Shown: one piece after another, positions 28,768 through 36,346 of the stretch
Position numbering within the stretch: the first letter of the stretch is position 1
Layout of the letters: every line of letters starts with the position of its first letter
NCBI GenBank assembly: GCA_003281185.1
Contig: QCCS01000002.1
Location: 80,510-144,509 of the forward strand
DNA length: 64,000 nucleotides
Reading direction: 5' to 3'
Origin: Prochlorococcus sp. AG-347-M15
GTDB taxonomy: Bacteria > Cyanobacteriota > Cyanobacteriia > PCC-6307 > Cyanobiaceae
Made by a program: the position numbers and the translations under genes
Notes under the pieces: generated by a model
Told to the model about the DNA's origin: nothing
The model's input: only the letters and a program-made list of their open reading frames with translations
The model's database searches: none

Positions 28768-28849
28768 GGGTCGGTGCCCGAGTGGTTAAAGGGGGCGGAC
28801 TGTAAATCCGCTGGCTCTGCCTACGTTGGTTCAAATCCAACCCGGCCCA
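28768..28849 (+). tRNA. tRNA-Tyr (anticodon GTA)
   Basis: The acceptor stem GGGTCGG (28768-28774) pairs with CCGGCCC (28842-28848). The anticodon loop reads CTGTAAA with anticodon GTA at 28802-28804. A class II variable arm (CTGGCTCTGCCTACG region) and a T-arm GGTTCAAATCC are present. CCA is not encoded. It lies 9 bp from tRNA-Thr; a short ORF running through both is an artefact. Confidence 0.96.
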
Positions 28850-28858
28850 CTTTGAATT

Positions 28859-28930
<72 letters not shown>

Positions 28931-29065
28931 TAGCCCAAAGCTTAACTACCGCATGGGTTTTAAAGAATTTTGAGAGAAGAAAACATACACTCCATTTCAA
29001 GTACTTATAAGTGAATATATGGACATAATAGCCAAATCGCACTAATATTCTCACTAATAGCACTT

Positions 29066-29158
29066 ATGAAATGGCTTGTAGTAGTAATGGTTCTTGGGAT
29101 ACAGACTCTGGAGATGACCCATATTGGGGTTAAACCCCTTATTTGGGGAAGTAGTTAA
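29066..29158 (+). CDS. Doubtful micro-ORF (30 aa)
   Basis: ATG at 29066, stop TAA at 29156-29158. The product begins MKWLVVVMVLGIQTLEM, hydrophobic then short. No clear ribosome binding site is seen, and a second frame starting 5 bp later gives an acidic 20-residue peptide ending DDPYWG. One of these could be a real small gene, but neither is recognised. Confidence 0.2.
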   Translation: MKWLVVVMVLGIQTLEMTHIGVKPLIWGSS

Positions 29159-29388
29159 TCAATCAAGAACCTTGATATATATTTTTTTATGATTTTGCAT
29201 GACCAAAAAATTACGAAACCTTATGATTCAAAAGTACTTCTTTGATCATTTGAATATATCCAATAAAATCAATTTATTAGTAAATTGGCGGAACGTATTT
29301 AAGAGAGCATATTGCACTATATTAAATACTGATATTTAGCTTGTACATGGATTAAGCACTTTCCCTAAGGCAAAGTTACTTCAATGAT

Positions 29389-29422
29389 ATCTCCAAGATT
29401 CAAGGCGTTAAATCTTGGAGAT
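29389..29422. other. Perfect 12-bp inverted repeat (hairpin)
   Basis: ATCTCCAAGATT (29389-29400) and AATCTTGGAGAT (29411-29422) flank a 10-nt loop. It lies about 70 bp beyond the znuA stop codon, so it could be a transcript 3' end, but there is no T-run on either side. Alternatively it is a structural or recombination site at the island edge. Confidence 0.55.
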
Positions 29423-29490
29423 TCGTTATCTTAAACGAATTAAGTTAACAAGTGTTTAAGAAATGATACGATTTTCTATATTTTTGAAAA

Positions 29491-31332
29491 TTAATCTGAA
29501 AGTTTGTACCATTCAGACTCAAGATTGGAGCCGGATTCTTTATCACAGCTTCCACCTAATGAATCAACAATAGTACAAGTGTTGTGAACTGCAACGCTTA
29601 TAGTATTTCCTTTCATCATTAAACCATCAACGAATATTTGATTAGAAGCTAAAGGTACAGAACTTTGCCTACTTAAGTTTTTTAATAACTTAGACGCTGG
29701 TATTTGTTCTGGAAATATTGCCTTAACATTTTCCTCCTTTAGCATATTCAAAGTTGAACTAATGTTTTCAGGTCTTAAGCTTGATGAATCGCCAAGGAAG
29801 TCTAGTAAACTAACTGTCTCAAATCCGAATGCAGCACCATAATAATCCATAGCTTTGTGTTTTGAGACAAGTACCCTGTCTTGCTCAGGTATTGTTGTTA
29901 CCTGGTCAAGAATCCATTCATTTAGGCCACTGAGTAAAGATTCAGTTGAATCAATTCTTTCATTGATGGATTTTCTATCTTTTCTGTTAAAAATAGAGAT
30001 ATCCTTTTTTAAGTTTTTTGAGATTACTTTACTCATTTTTATAATGTTGGCTGGATCATGCCATACATGAGGGTCTAAACTTCCATGTCCATGATGATGA
30101 TGGTGGTGATGCCCATCTCCCTCATCTGGAACTTGCGCGATAGGCTCTACATCATTGTTGGATACGTCTTTGAAGAAGTGTTCATCTGCCTCAAATTCAA
30201 AAGGCATATGTTCTGTAAAGAATGTATATTTACCACTTTTTTTAATTTCTACATTAAATACTGTACTTTCTTTACCTTGATCAAAATTAAGTGATATTGC
30301 TTTTGAACTTGCTAATAAAACATCATTATCAGCCTTGTAGATAGAGTCATCGGATTCTAAAAGTTCCTTTGCAAGTTCTTCAGATTCTTCAATATCTCCA
30401 GATTTGAGGATAACCATTTTCATAGCAGGATCTGCATATTCACCATCGACTTTTGCAAATGACCATTTATATGATCCTTCTTTAAGATCAAAAGTTCCTG
30501 CCCATTCAAAGCCTTCTGCGCCATGTTCACTGTGGCCTCCCATATCAGGTTCTTGAGCGACTGGTTCGATATCATTTTTAGCTAGATCTTTGAAGAAGTG
30601 TTCATCTGCTTCAAATTCAAAAGGCATATGTTCTGTAAAGAAAGCATACTTACCATCTTTTTTGATTTCTACATTAAATTCCGTGATATCTTTCTTTTGA
30701 TCAAAATTTAAAACGAAGGCTTTGTCACTTGCAGAAAGAATACCATTATTGCTTTTTTCAATACTTTGATCAGATCCCAATAGCTCTTCTGCTAATTCTT
30801 CAGATAATTCAATGTCATCTGATTCAAGAATGACCATTTTCATGGCGGGGTCTGCATATTCACCATCGACTTTTGCAAATGACCATTTATAATTTCCCGC
30901 TGTAAGTTCGAATAGGCCAGCCCATTCAAAAGCCCCTCCCTCTTCGCTAGAAGGATTCTCAACTTCGATGGCACTAACACCAACCACAACAGTATTTGAC
31001 TTGTCTTCCCAGTTTTTCATAGTAGGAGTCATTTCTTTACCTAAAGTGAAAACTTTGTCTGCGCTATTTAATAATTGAGCTTGCCTTGGATTGATCTTTA
31101 AGTCATGAACATCCTGTTTTCTATCTACTAAGCATGTAACTTTGTCAGAGGGTAGTGCAATTGATTTAACTAAATCACAAACTAGTGGTTCTACTGCAAC
31201 ATATGATTTGCCTTTAGCCAATACATCATGCCCAAAACCAGATAATATTAAGGATCCTGCGATTAAGGAGTTTTTGATAATTGACTTTGATGGAGCTTTT
31301 TTATTAAATAAAACTTTTTGGAAAATTGACAT
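29491..31332 (-). CDS. znuA: ZnuA-like zinc ABC transporter binding protein with tandem inserted domains
   Basis: A 613-residue periplasmic metal-binding protein, about twice the usual ZnuA length. A hydrophobic signal segment lies at residues 20-40. The ZnuA N-lobe (VAVEPLVCDLVKSIA, KQDVHDLKINP) runs to about 125. Two ~128-residue copies of an unrecognised domain lie at about 135-262 and 275-402, each with FEWAG, YKWSFAKVDGEYADPAMKM and FFTEHMPFEFEADEHFFKD. A His-rich loop GHHHHHHHGHG near 407-417 is followed by PHVWHDPANI and the C-lobe. An operator-like palindrome lies 22 bp upstream. No znuB is present nearby. Confidence 0.88.
   Translation of the reverse strand: MSIFQKVLFNKKAPSKSIIKNSLIAGSLILSGFGHDVLAKGKSYVAVEPLVCDLVKSIALPSDKVTCLVDRKQDVHDLKINPRQAQLLNSADKVFTLGKEMTPTMKNWEDKSNTVVVGVSAIEVENPSSEEGGAFEWAGLFELTAGNYKWSFAKVDGEYADPAMKMVILESDDIELSEELAEELLGSDQSIEKSNNGILSASDKAFVLNFDQKKDITEFNVEIKKDGKYAFFTEHMPFEFEADEHFFKDLAKNDIEPVAQEPDMGGHSEHGAEGFEWAGTFDLKEGSYKWSFAKVDGEYADPAMKMVILKSGDIEESEELAKELLESDDSIYKADNDVLLASSKAISLNFDQGKESTVFNVEIKKSGKYTFFTEHMPFEFEADEHFFKDVSNNDVEPIAQVPDEGDGHHHHHHHGHGSLDPHVWHDPANIIKMSKVISKNLKKDISIFNRKDRKSINERIDSTESLLSGLNEWILDQVTTIPEQDRVLVSKHKAMDYYGAAFGFETVSLLDFLGDSSSLRPENISSTLNMLKEENVKAIFPEQIPASKLLKNLSRQSSVPLASNQIFVDGLMMKGNTISVAVHNTCTIVDSLGGSCDKESGSNLESEWYKLSD
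30127..30510 (-). repeat. Intragenic tandem domain repeat, copy 2 (znuA residues ~275-402)
   Basis: Second copy of the ~128-residue domain inside znuA. Copies share long identical protein blocks such as YKWSFAKVDGEYADPAMKM and FFTEHMPFEFEADEHFFKD, and nearly identical DNA in those blocks. The repeat period is about 420 bp. Confidence 0.85.
30547..30930 (-). repeat. Intragenic tandem domain repeat, copy 1 (znuA residues ~135-262)
   Basis: First copy of the duplicated domain in znuA, separated from copy 2 by a short His-containing linker (DMGGHSEHGAE). The high DNA identity suggests recent duplication or ongoing gene conversion. Confidence 0.85.
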
Positions 31333-31353
31333 AAAAAACTTGTTGACATTTCA

Positions 31354-31368
31354 AAATGATAATCATTT
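31354..31368. promoter_or_regulatory. Predicted Zur/Fur-type operator upstream of znuA
   Basis: AAATGATAATCATTT is a 15-bp near-perfect palindrome 22 bp upstream of the znuA start. It differs by one central base from the sequence upstream of the CobW-like gene at 34584-34598. It resembles cyanobacterial Zur boxes. A Fur-family gene lies 360 bp away. Confidence 0.7.
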
Positions 31369-31404
31369 TCATTATGTCTGACAACCAAAATTATCAAATG
31401 TTAT

Positions 31405-31716
31405 GAAAATAATACGCAACTTGTATTATTAGCCAAAACATTATTGTCTCCTGCAAAAATTTTCCTTCTTGATGAACCTTGTGCAGCTTTAGATCCACCT
31501 GCAAAGGAGGATTTTCTGAAAATTGTTCATCAACTTGCTGATGCTGGTCTTTCTTTAATGGTAAGCAGTCATCATTGGGGTGAGTCTCTAAATAATTATG
31601 ATCAAGTAATAGTCCTTGATAAAAGTGTTTTAGCAGCTGGTAGTCCTGATCAAATAAAAGGTAAATTAGAGGCAATAAAGATTAGCTCCGTAAACGAAAA
31701 TAATTTTTGTGATTAG
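31405..31716 (+). pseudogene. znuC: ZnuC-like ABC ATPase remnant, Walker A missing
   Basis: The frame encodes only the C-terminal part of a metal-type ABC ATPase. It begins in the middle of the signature helix (TQLVLLAKTLLSPAKIFLLD), keeps Walker B LLDEPCAALDP and the H-loop VSSHHWGES, and ends normally. The P-loop, Q-loop and LSGGQ residues are absent, and no ATG opens the frame. It cannot be an active ATPase by itself. It lies divergent from znuA, where znuC/znuB normally sit, so a deletion took the 5' half. Confidence 0.8.
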
Positions 31717-31729
31717 AAAATGTTCTTTT

Positions 31730-32125
31730 TTAATTCTGAGCTTGATAACAGTTTTGGCAAAGGCCGAAATATTCGAGTTGATGAAATAAAAGTTGAAACT
31801 TCCTTGTATTTTCTTTAGGTGTATGAATATCTTTTATCGGGCATCCTTCCATTTTTGATGTCTCACCACATTGAACACAGGTCAAATGATGAAAATCTCT
31901 ATCTACGGGAGTGTAAAGAACCTCTCCTGTTGGGAGATGTCTAGAACGAATTAATCCTTGCTTTATCAAAATTTGTAGATTTCTATAAACAGTTGACAAT
32001 CCCATGAGTTTTCCGCTTTCAATCAATTGTCTATGCAACTCTTGACCGCTCAGTTCATCTTCATATTTATTAAGTTCCTCGAGAAGTTGCTCTTGCCTTT
32101 TGGTAATGTCAGACTTAGTTACCAT
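31730..32125 (-). CDS. zur: Fur-family metalloregulator, probably Zur
   Basis: A ~131-residue Fur-type repressor. The winged-helix DNA-binding part contains GLSTVYRNLQILIKQGLI. The dimerisation part has a CVQCGETSKMEGCPI cluster and a second CQNC pair near the C-terminus, the structural Zn(Cys)4 site, with HH in DRDFHHLTC as a regulatory ligand. Its place beside znuA, a CobW-like gene and two matching palindromes argues for zinc rather than iron. The open frame extends 19 codons upstream, but the ATG at 32123-32125 (MVTKSDITKRQEQ) is the better start. Confidence 0.85.
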   Translation of the reverse strand: MVTKSDITKRQEQLLEELNKYEDELSGQELHRQLIESGKLMGLSTVYRNLQILIKQGLIRSRHLPTGEVLYTPVDRDFHHLTCVQCGETSKMEGCPIKDIHTPKENTRKFQLLFHQLEYFGLCQNCYQAQN

Positions 32126-32216
32126 TGTTTTCAAAATCTTTTTTGTCCCATATTTTTGATCATACCTAATCATTCGAATCATGTCTTTTGTAACAGCTGG
32201 TGTCTCTTAAATCTAG

Positions 32217-32939
32217 TCAAAAATGTAATCCAAATCCTTTAGTTTTCTTTTCTGATTGATATCCAGCCCTCAAGAATTGAGTATTATCGGTCCCGACATC
32301 ATAAAGAGTATAATTTTTACCTGCTCCAACACCAATGACAGCTTTTTGAGGAACCTTCTGCTCCTTCTTATGATTTCCGGTTAAATCGTGTACTTCCGAA
32401 TTAAGAATCCCCTCTGTTAATTCCAAATGAAATTGTTGTGTACTTCTTGCAGTAAATAATCTGTTTACTTGAAGACGTGTAAGTCTATCAAGGAGTGTTA
32501 GTGGCGGCGTATCTAGTGTTAAATTTTCGCCAACATCTTTTGAGCTTCCGTGAATCAAACCACAATCAAGTTCAACAAATCCAAATTGAAGTGCTGCTAT
32601 CCAATCAAGAAATGATTTGTCTACAGCATTCGTAAGAGACTTAACTACTTCTTCACCCTTATTTATTCTCAAAGCTTCAGCTCTTTGATCACCACGGTAA
32701 CCACTTTCCAAGAGGATTTGTTCTTCCCACCAACCATATATGCACCATGGTTGTAAATCATTACTTTTTGGATTAATTAACCTATGGAGAAGCCTATTAC
32801 AGTTTTTTTCAGGACCTATCATATCCCCCAAAACAAAAAGAGTTATATTACCAGGAGTTTTTTTTAAGTCTTTTTGAATAAGTTCATAAGTATCTAGATC
32901 CCCTTTAAGACCACTTACGAGTGCCCAGCGTTCTATCAT
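32217..32939 (-). CDS. Divergent metallophosphoesterase-like protein
   Basis: A 240-residue protein related to calcineurin-like phosphoesterases. LFVLGDMIGPEKN corresponds to the GDxxGxG metal motif and GLIHGSSKDV to the GxxHG motif. The usual first motif DxH is replaced by VSGLKGDLD, so a full dinuclear metal site is unlikely. Its start overlaps the stop of the neighbouring, better-conserved phosphoesterase by 4 bp, so they are co-translated. The function in zinc metabolism is inferred from the cluster only. Confidence 0.65.
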   Translation of the reverse strand: MIERWALVSGLKGDLDTYELIQKDLKKTPGNITLFVLGDMIGPEKNCNRLLHRLINPKSNDLQPWCIYGWWEEQILLESGYRGDQRAEALRINKGEEVVKSLTNAVDKSFLDWIAALQFGFVELDCGLIHGSSKDVGENLTLDTPPLTLLDRLTRLQVNRLFTARSTQQFHLELTEGILNSEVHDLTGNHKKEQKVPQKAVIGVGAGKNYTLYDVGTDNTQFLRAGYQSEKKTKGFGLHF

Positions 32940-33751
32940 CTTTCACAAACATGAGATGCATCTTCAGCTTGTTCTGCAAATTCGAATCCATTTTTTAAAC
33001 GCCATGCAAAAATCGGAGGAAGACCGGCATCTATTATTGCTTTACAAGTAAGTTCAATATCATATTCCACTTCTCTAATTTTTACTTCATTAGTGACATC
33101 GTTATATACAACATAAGTAGCTTTAGTTCCTCCATGTCTGGGCTCTCCAACTGAACCTGCATTTACTATTCTTCGCATCGGCAATTGAATTTCTTTTTCT
33201 TGAGTATCTTTGGGAACAGCATTTTTGATCTTTACAGCAATTAAACCATCTGCTAATTCGCGAATATAAGGTTGGTGAGTATGACCACAAAATAGAATCT
33301 CTGCTCTGGCATTTTCAACTCTCTCAAGAGCTGCGAATGCATCCATATCGGGTAGAAGATATTCATGTTGACTATTAGGACTACCATGAACAAAAAGACA
33401 CTTATCTTTACGTATTGAGTAGGGTAGATTAGCTAGATAATCCTTATTTTCTTTAGTTAATTTATTTGTAGTCCATTGATGAGCAAAATGACCTCTTTTT
33501 TCAGCAAGCTGAGAAGGATAACTACAATCGCAAGCATCTAATCCATCAATAACGTCTTCGTCCCAACATCCCTGACAAGTAGGAATTTGTTTATCTCTTA
33601 TTAACTCAATAACCTCATTAGGTTGAGGACCATAACCCACTAGATCTCCAAGACAGGTAATATTTGTAATTCCTTGGAGTTCAATATCTTTTAAGACAGC
33701 CTCTACTGCAGGTAGATTTGCATGTAAACATGAGATGACAGCTTGATTCAT
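32936..33751 (-). CDS. Metallophosphoesterase (calcineurin-like, YfcE/ApaH type)
   Basis: A 271-residue protein with most calcineurin-fold motifs: SCLHANLPAVEAVL (Asp of the DxH motif changed to Cys), CLGDLVGYGPQPNEV, the HGSPNS motif, CGHTHQPYIREL and NAGSVGEPRHGG. The substrate is unknown. It sits 7 bp after the CobW-like gene and overlaps the next gene by 4 bp, an apparent three-gene operon starting at the 34584-34598 operator. Confidence 0.8.
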   Translation of the reverse strand: MNQAVISCLHANLPAVEAVLKDIELQGITNITCLGDLVGYGPQPNEVIELIRDKQIPTCQGCWDEDVIDGLDACDCSYPSQLAEKRGHFAHQWTTNKLTKENKDYLANLPYSIRKDKCLFVHGSPNSQHEYLLPDMDAFAALERVENARAEILFCGHTHQPYIRELADGLIAVKIKNAVPKDTQEKEIQLPMRRIVNAGSVGEPRHGGTKATYVVYNDVTNEVKIREVEYDIELTCKAIIDAGLPPIFAWRLKNGFEFAEQAEDASHVCER

Positions 33752-33758
33752 TTTTAAG

Positions 33759-34541
33759 TTAACGGCGAGCAGTTTGTAATTGTGAATTTCTAAGTGAAGC
33801 TTGATGATGATCTAGTACAGCATCATTAAGAAGGCAATTATGAATCGTTACTTTTATTGACTCGAAGTTTAAATTTTTCCCTTGTATAACAATTTCAGAA
33901 CATCTTTCTGGTCTTCCATTAAGAGGGGCAACTTGGTTTAATGTTTGATATTGAGATCCTTGCTGACTGACTATCCAATTAAACAAGATGTAACGCCCAT
34001 CAGGTAAGTTCATTAATGCTTTTGCTCTATATACATCCCCATAAGCACCATTAACTAATTCAAACCAAAAAGTATTCAAGCTTGCAGGATCCCAAATATG
34101 CTTTTGAAGATCAAGACTTATTGATTCAATTGCTTTAAAATCTAAAGTATCTCTAATTGATAATTCTGGATCTCTACCAAAATGAAGATATCTATTTGGC
34201 TGGAGATTATATTTTTCAAGTTCATTAATAATTCTCAGATCAACTCCATTAATACCTTGAGATTTAGGTGTAAAAAATTGTGGAAATTCAATAATAATTA
34301 AAATGTTTTCTTTATCTTTCTCTGATATTGAGTTTGAAATAGATAAGTCTAATAAGTTAGGAATTTGATCTTTCAAAAAAGCAAAATCAATTTTTGAATT
34401 TATAGCTTGCTCTAAATTAATTTCGGAATATCCTCCAAGACGTAAGTAACCACAATTACCAGAATAATTCTTAAAAGTATTTAGTATCCAATTTGTCTTA
34501 CCGCATCCTGGCGAACCTGATATTAAACAGACTTGACTCAT
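33759..34541 (-). CDS. CobW/COG0523-like GTPase, shortened, probable zinc metallochaperone
   Basis: A 260-residue P-loop GTPase with the Walker A motif GSPGCGKTNWIL at residues 8-19 and an IIEFPQFF Walker B-like strand. A CobW C-terminal-like region (RAKALMNLPDGRYILFNWIV) is present. The CxCC metal-binding motif of canonical COG0523 proteins is absent, and the protein is shorter than usual. The Zur-like palindrome 43 bp upstream and the Zur/ZnuA neighbourhood suggest a zinc-starvation role. Metal specificity is inference. Confidence 0.75.
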   Translation of the reverse strand: MSQVCLISGSPGCGKTNWILNTFKNYSGNCGYLRLGGYSEINLEQAINSKIDFAFLKDQIPNLLDLSISNSISEKDKENILIIIEFPQFFTPKSQGINGVDLRIINELEKYNLQPNRYLHFGRDPELSIRDTLDFKAIESISLDLQKHIWDPASLNTFWFELVNGAYGDVYRAKALMNLPDGRYILFNWIVSQQGSQYQTLNQVAPLNGRPERCSEIVIQGKNLNFESIKVTIHNCLLNDAVLDHHQASLRNSQLQTARR

Positions 34542-34583
34542 AAAAAAAATACTACCTAATGTTTAAAATTTACATCAAAATGA

Positions 34584-34598
34584 AAATGAAAATCATTT
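34584..34598. promoter_or_regulatory. Second predicted Zur-type operator
   Basis: AAATGAAAATCATTT, one base different from the znuA palindrome, 43 bp upstream of the CobW-like gene start. The pairing of two almost identical palindromes at two zinc-related promoters in a 6-kb segment supports a local regulon. Confidence 0.65.
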
Positions 34599-34828
34599 CT
34601 GTTTTGGATTTTAAATATTTGTTTTGAAATTTAAGTTTAAAAAATAAGAAATCAAGTACCCATTAATGAATTGTTTCTTCTAACATTAATCACTTTGCTT
34701 TTTATTTTTATTTCTTTCAAATAAATAAGAATTTAAAGAAATTATCCAGCGATTAAATTGATAACCTTCTGAAATGCTTGTTATTGAATTAAAAAATAAT
34801 TAATCTAGGTACTAAGTGGATTTGCAAA

Positions 34829-35161
34829 TTGAGTTCTTTAACTATTACTAAGGCTGCTTCAAATGAATTGCTCAGGCAATCAATTTATCGTGGTACACCT
34901 GGAGAAATTTTTTTGTATTTGCAGACTGATATTCTTGATGATGGATGGATGTTTCTGAGAGTTAATATTTGGGAAAAGTCAGGAATTCCGATCGCAAGAA
35001 CTGATGGCTTAACTGTCTACGCACCAGAATCTCAAAAAGCTTTACTAGATGAACTTACACTTGATCATTATCAGGATTTATCTGGAGGAGGATTCTTGAT
35101 TAGTACTCCTAAAGGAGCAACTAAAAGTTCTTGTGGTTCGGGTTTTAAATTTAATAAATAA
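34829..35161 (+). CDS. HesB/IscA-like protein lacking cluster-ligand cysteines
   Basis: A 110-residue protein that follows the A-type Fe-S carrier layout: LTITKAASNELLRQ at the start, DGLTVYAPESQKALLDEL, then GGGFLISTPKGATKSSCGSG at the end. Canonical carriers have one internal Cys and a C-terminal CxC; here only one Cys of the final pair remains (CGSG for CGCG) and the internal Cys is absent. It is probably not a standard cluster carrier. Start is TTG at 34829 with no alternative ATG. It lies just outside the zinc operon, divergently. Confidence 0.65.
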   Translation: MSSLTITKAASNELLRQSIYRGTPGEIFLYLQTDILDDGWMFLRVNIWEKSGIPIARTDGLTVYAPESQKALLDELTLDHYQDLSGGGFLISTPKGATKSSCGSGFKFNK

Positions 35162-35196
35162 GAACTTAGTTAAAAGGTAAAAATAATTCAGAAGCA

Positions 35197-35490
35197 ATGA
35201 AGATTGGGGATGCAATGTTTGTATATATGATGCATAGTCATCAAATCAAACCCAAAATTTTATTTAACACTGACCTGCAAATCAAAGAAAATATAAAAAA
35301 TGAATTTATAAATAGAACAAATTATTGTAAATCTGAAATTGAAAAAGCAGTCCCATTAATATTTAAAGAGACTCAAGGTAATGATATAAATGAGCAGCCA
35401 GAATTAAAACAAAGACTAGTTAAAGCATTTCCGTTTTGGTATTTGGAAGCACTTGAAAAAATTATTAAAGAAGGGAACAAATTAAATTAA
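35197..35490 (+). CDS. Small protein related to the C-terminus of the secreted 37.75-kb protein
   Basis: A 97-residue protein without signal peptide. Its second half (NYCKSEIEKAVPLIFKET...KQRLVKAFPFWYLEALEKI) aligns with the C-terminal third of the protein at 37753-38256 (NFCREETKKAIPKLIKKL...DLTRVFPLQYLSMFEQF). The N-terminal 40 residues do not match. It looks like a truncated or re-started paralogue. Function unknown. Confidence 0.6.
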   Translation: MKIGDAMFVYMMHSHQIKPKILFNTDLQIKENIKNEFINRTNYCKSEIEKAVPLIFKETQGNDINEQPELKQRLVKAFPFWYLEALEKIIKEGNKLN

Positions 35491-35533
35491 CTTCGATATG
35501 ATTAAATTCTGACATCTTTTCCATATAACATTA

Positions 35534-35725
35534 ATGCCATTATCTTCATACCGGATGCACAGAATTTATCTTGCAGCTACCATGAATTATGGTCTCGGTT
35601 CTGATGATCCAGAGGAGTTGGCCTACTACAACAAAATCAGAAAAGAGATTGATGATATGAAAAAAGAACCAGTTAAAAAAGGGATACCTCTTAATTTTGA
35701 TACCCTCGAAGGAATGGATAAATGA
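35534..35725 (+). CDS. Small hypothetical protein (63 aa)
   Basis: A soluble, charged product with no recognised domain. It reads MPLSSYRMHRIYLAATMNYG then an acidic/basic helix. Start could be ATG 35534 or ATG 35582 (MNYGLGSDDPEEL). Its stop overlaps the start of the next small gene (ATGA), which supports both being real. Confidence 0.55.
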   Translation: MPLSSYRMHRIYLAATMNYGLGSDDPEELAYYNKIRKEIDDMKKEPVKKGIPLNFDTLEGMDK

Positions 35726-35814
35726 ATCTCAATACTTTTTTATTAATTAATGGGAGTCTTATGCTTATTGGTCTGCCTTTATTGATGATTCTCAAAGGCA
35801 AAAAATTTAGCTAA
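35722..35814 (+). CDS. Micro membrane peptide (30 aa)
   Basis: The ATG at 35722 overlaps the stop of the preceding gene by 4 bp. The product is one transmembrane helix (TFLLINGSLMLIGLPLLMIL) ending KGKKFS. The positive-inside tail and the overlap favour a real, coupled small gene; function unknown. Confidence 0.5.
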   Translation: MNLNTFLLINGSLMLIGLPLLMILKGKKFS

Positions 35815-35901
35815 AGATAATTTTGTATCCAAATATTTGTATTATTCCATTTATTAAATCTCACGTTATTTTAACCATATTCAAGTTCAATTGTTGATCC
35901 T

Positions 35902-35938
35902 TTATCCGTATAAGGGAGTTCCTCAAACCGTACATATT
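35902..35938 (+). repeat. Dispersed intergenic repeat copy A
   Basis: TTATCCGTATAAGGGA followed by GTTCCTCAAACCGTACA (35918-35934). A related element with GTTCCTTAACCCGTACA occurs at 39289-39305, also preceded by TTATACGTA. Both lie between orphan small genes of the island. The role is unknown; it could be a shared leader or a mobile relic. Confidence 0.5.
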
Positions 35939-35953
35939 TATTAGTCGAATAGC

Positions 35954-35983
35954 TTGCCTGACTAGTTAGAACATTATTATAGT
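35954..35983 (+). promoter_or_regulatory. Possible promoter of the 45-aa gene
   Basis: TTGCCT (35954-35959) and TATAGT (35978-35983) are spaced by 18 bp. Transcription would start near 35990, giving an almost leaderless message for the ATG at 35996. Prediction by eye. Confidence 0.35.
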
Positions 35984-35995
35984 CGTCATGGGTAA

Positions 35996-36133
35996 ATGTC
36001 TACCAAATCCACTCTAAGAGAAGATCATAAATCTGAGATTGAAGAAAGATCAGAAGAAGAACTTCTTGAGGAAGAAATCAGGAATCAGCAAACATTGGAT
36101 AGCTTTGTTAAATCTGATAAGAACTGGAGCTGA
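35996..36133 (+). CDS. Small acidic hypothetical protein (45 aa)
   Basis: ATG at 35996, TGA at 36131-36133. The product is strongly charged and probably one helix: MSTKSTLREDHKSEIEERSE followed by EEELLEEEIRNQQ. No recognised domain. A plausible promoter lies directly upstream. It is followed 27 bp later by another small gene on the same strand. Confidence 0.5.
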   Translation: MSTKSTLREDHKSEIEERSEEELLEEEIRNQQTLDSFVKSDKNWS

Positions 36134-36160
36134 TCAAAACTTATTTATTAGGAGAAAGTT

Positions 36161-36346
36161 ATGAACTTAAAAAGATCACCATTCTCAATCTTGAATAAAG
36201 AGAGTAGAGAAATTGACTATATCAAAGGGGTTTACAAGAGAAAAATTCAAGCTGAAATTGAATCTTATAAAGATCCCGAAGACGAAGATAAGAGAGATAC
36301 AATCCAAGCTCAAGATATATTGATGCTTGATAGGATCTCAATTTAG
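36161..36346 (+). CDS. Small hypothetical protein (61 aa)
   Basis: A charged soluble protein with GGAGAA-type ribosome binding sequence before ATG 36161. It starts MNLKRSPFSILNKESREIDY and ends QDILMLDRISI. No known domain. It abuts the convergent 98-aa gene with no gap. Confidence 0.55.
   Translation: MNLKRSPFSILNKESREIDYIKGVYKRKIQAEIESYKDPEDEDKRDTIQAQDILMLDRISI

Larger units (their letters stand above)
28931..29490. other. Non-coding stretch right of tRNA-Thr with one doubtful micro-ORF
   Basis: A 560-bp AT-rich stretch at the presumed island entry point. It holds a possible 30-codon ORF at 29066-29158 (a nested 20-codon frame, MACSSNGSWDTDSGDDPYWG, is an alternative) and a strong 12-bp inverted repeat at 29389-29422. 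I see no other coding potential and no recombinase remnant. Confidence 0.5.

Noticed and set aside
31394..31675. 93-codon minus-strand frame opposite the znuC remnant
   Set aside because: Shadow of the clear ABC ATPase frame on the plus strand, which has recognisable Walker B and H-loop motifs.
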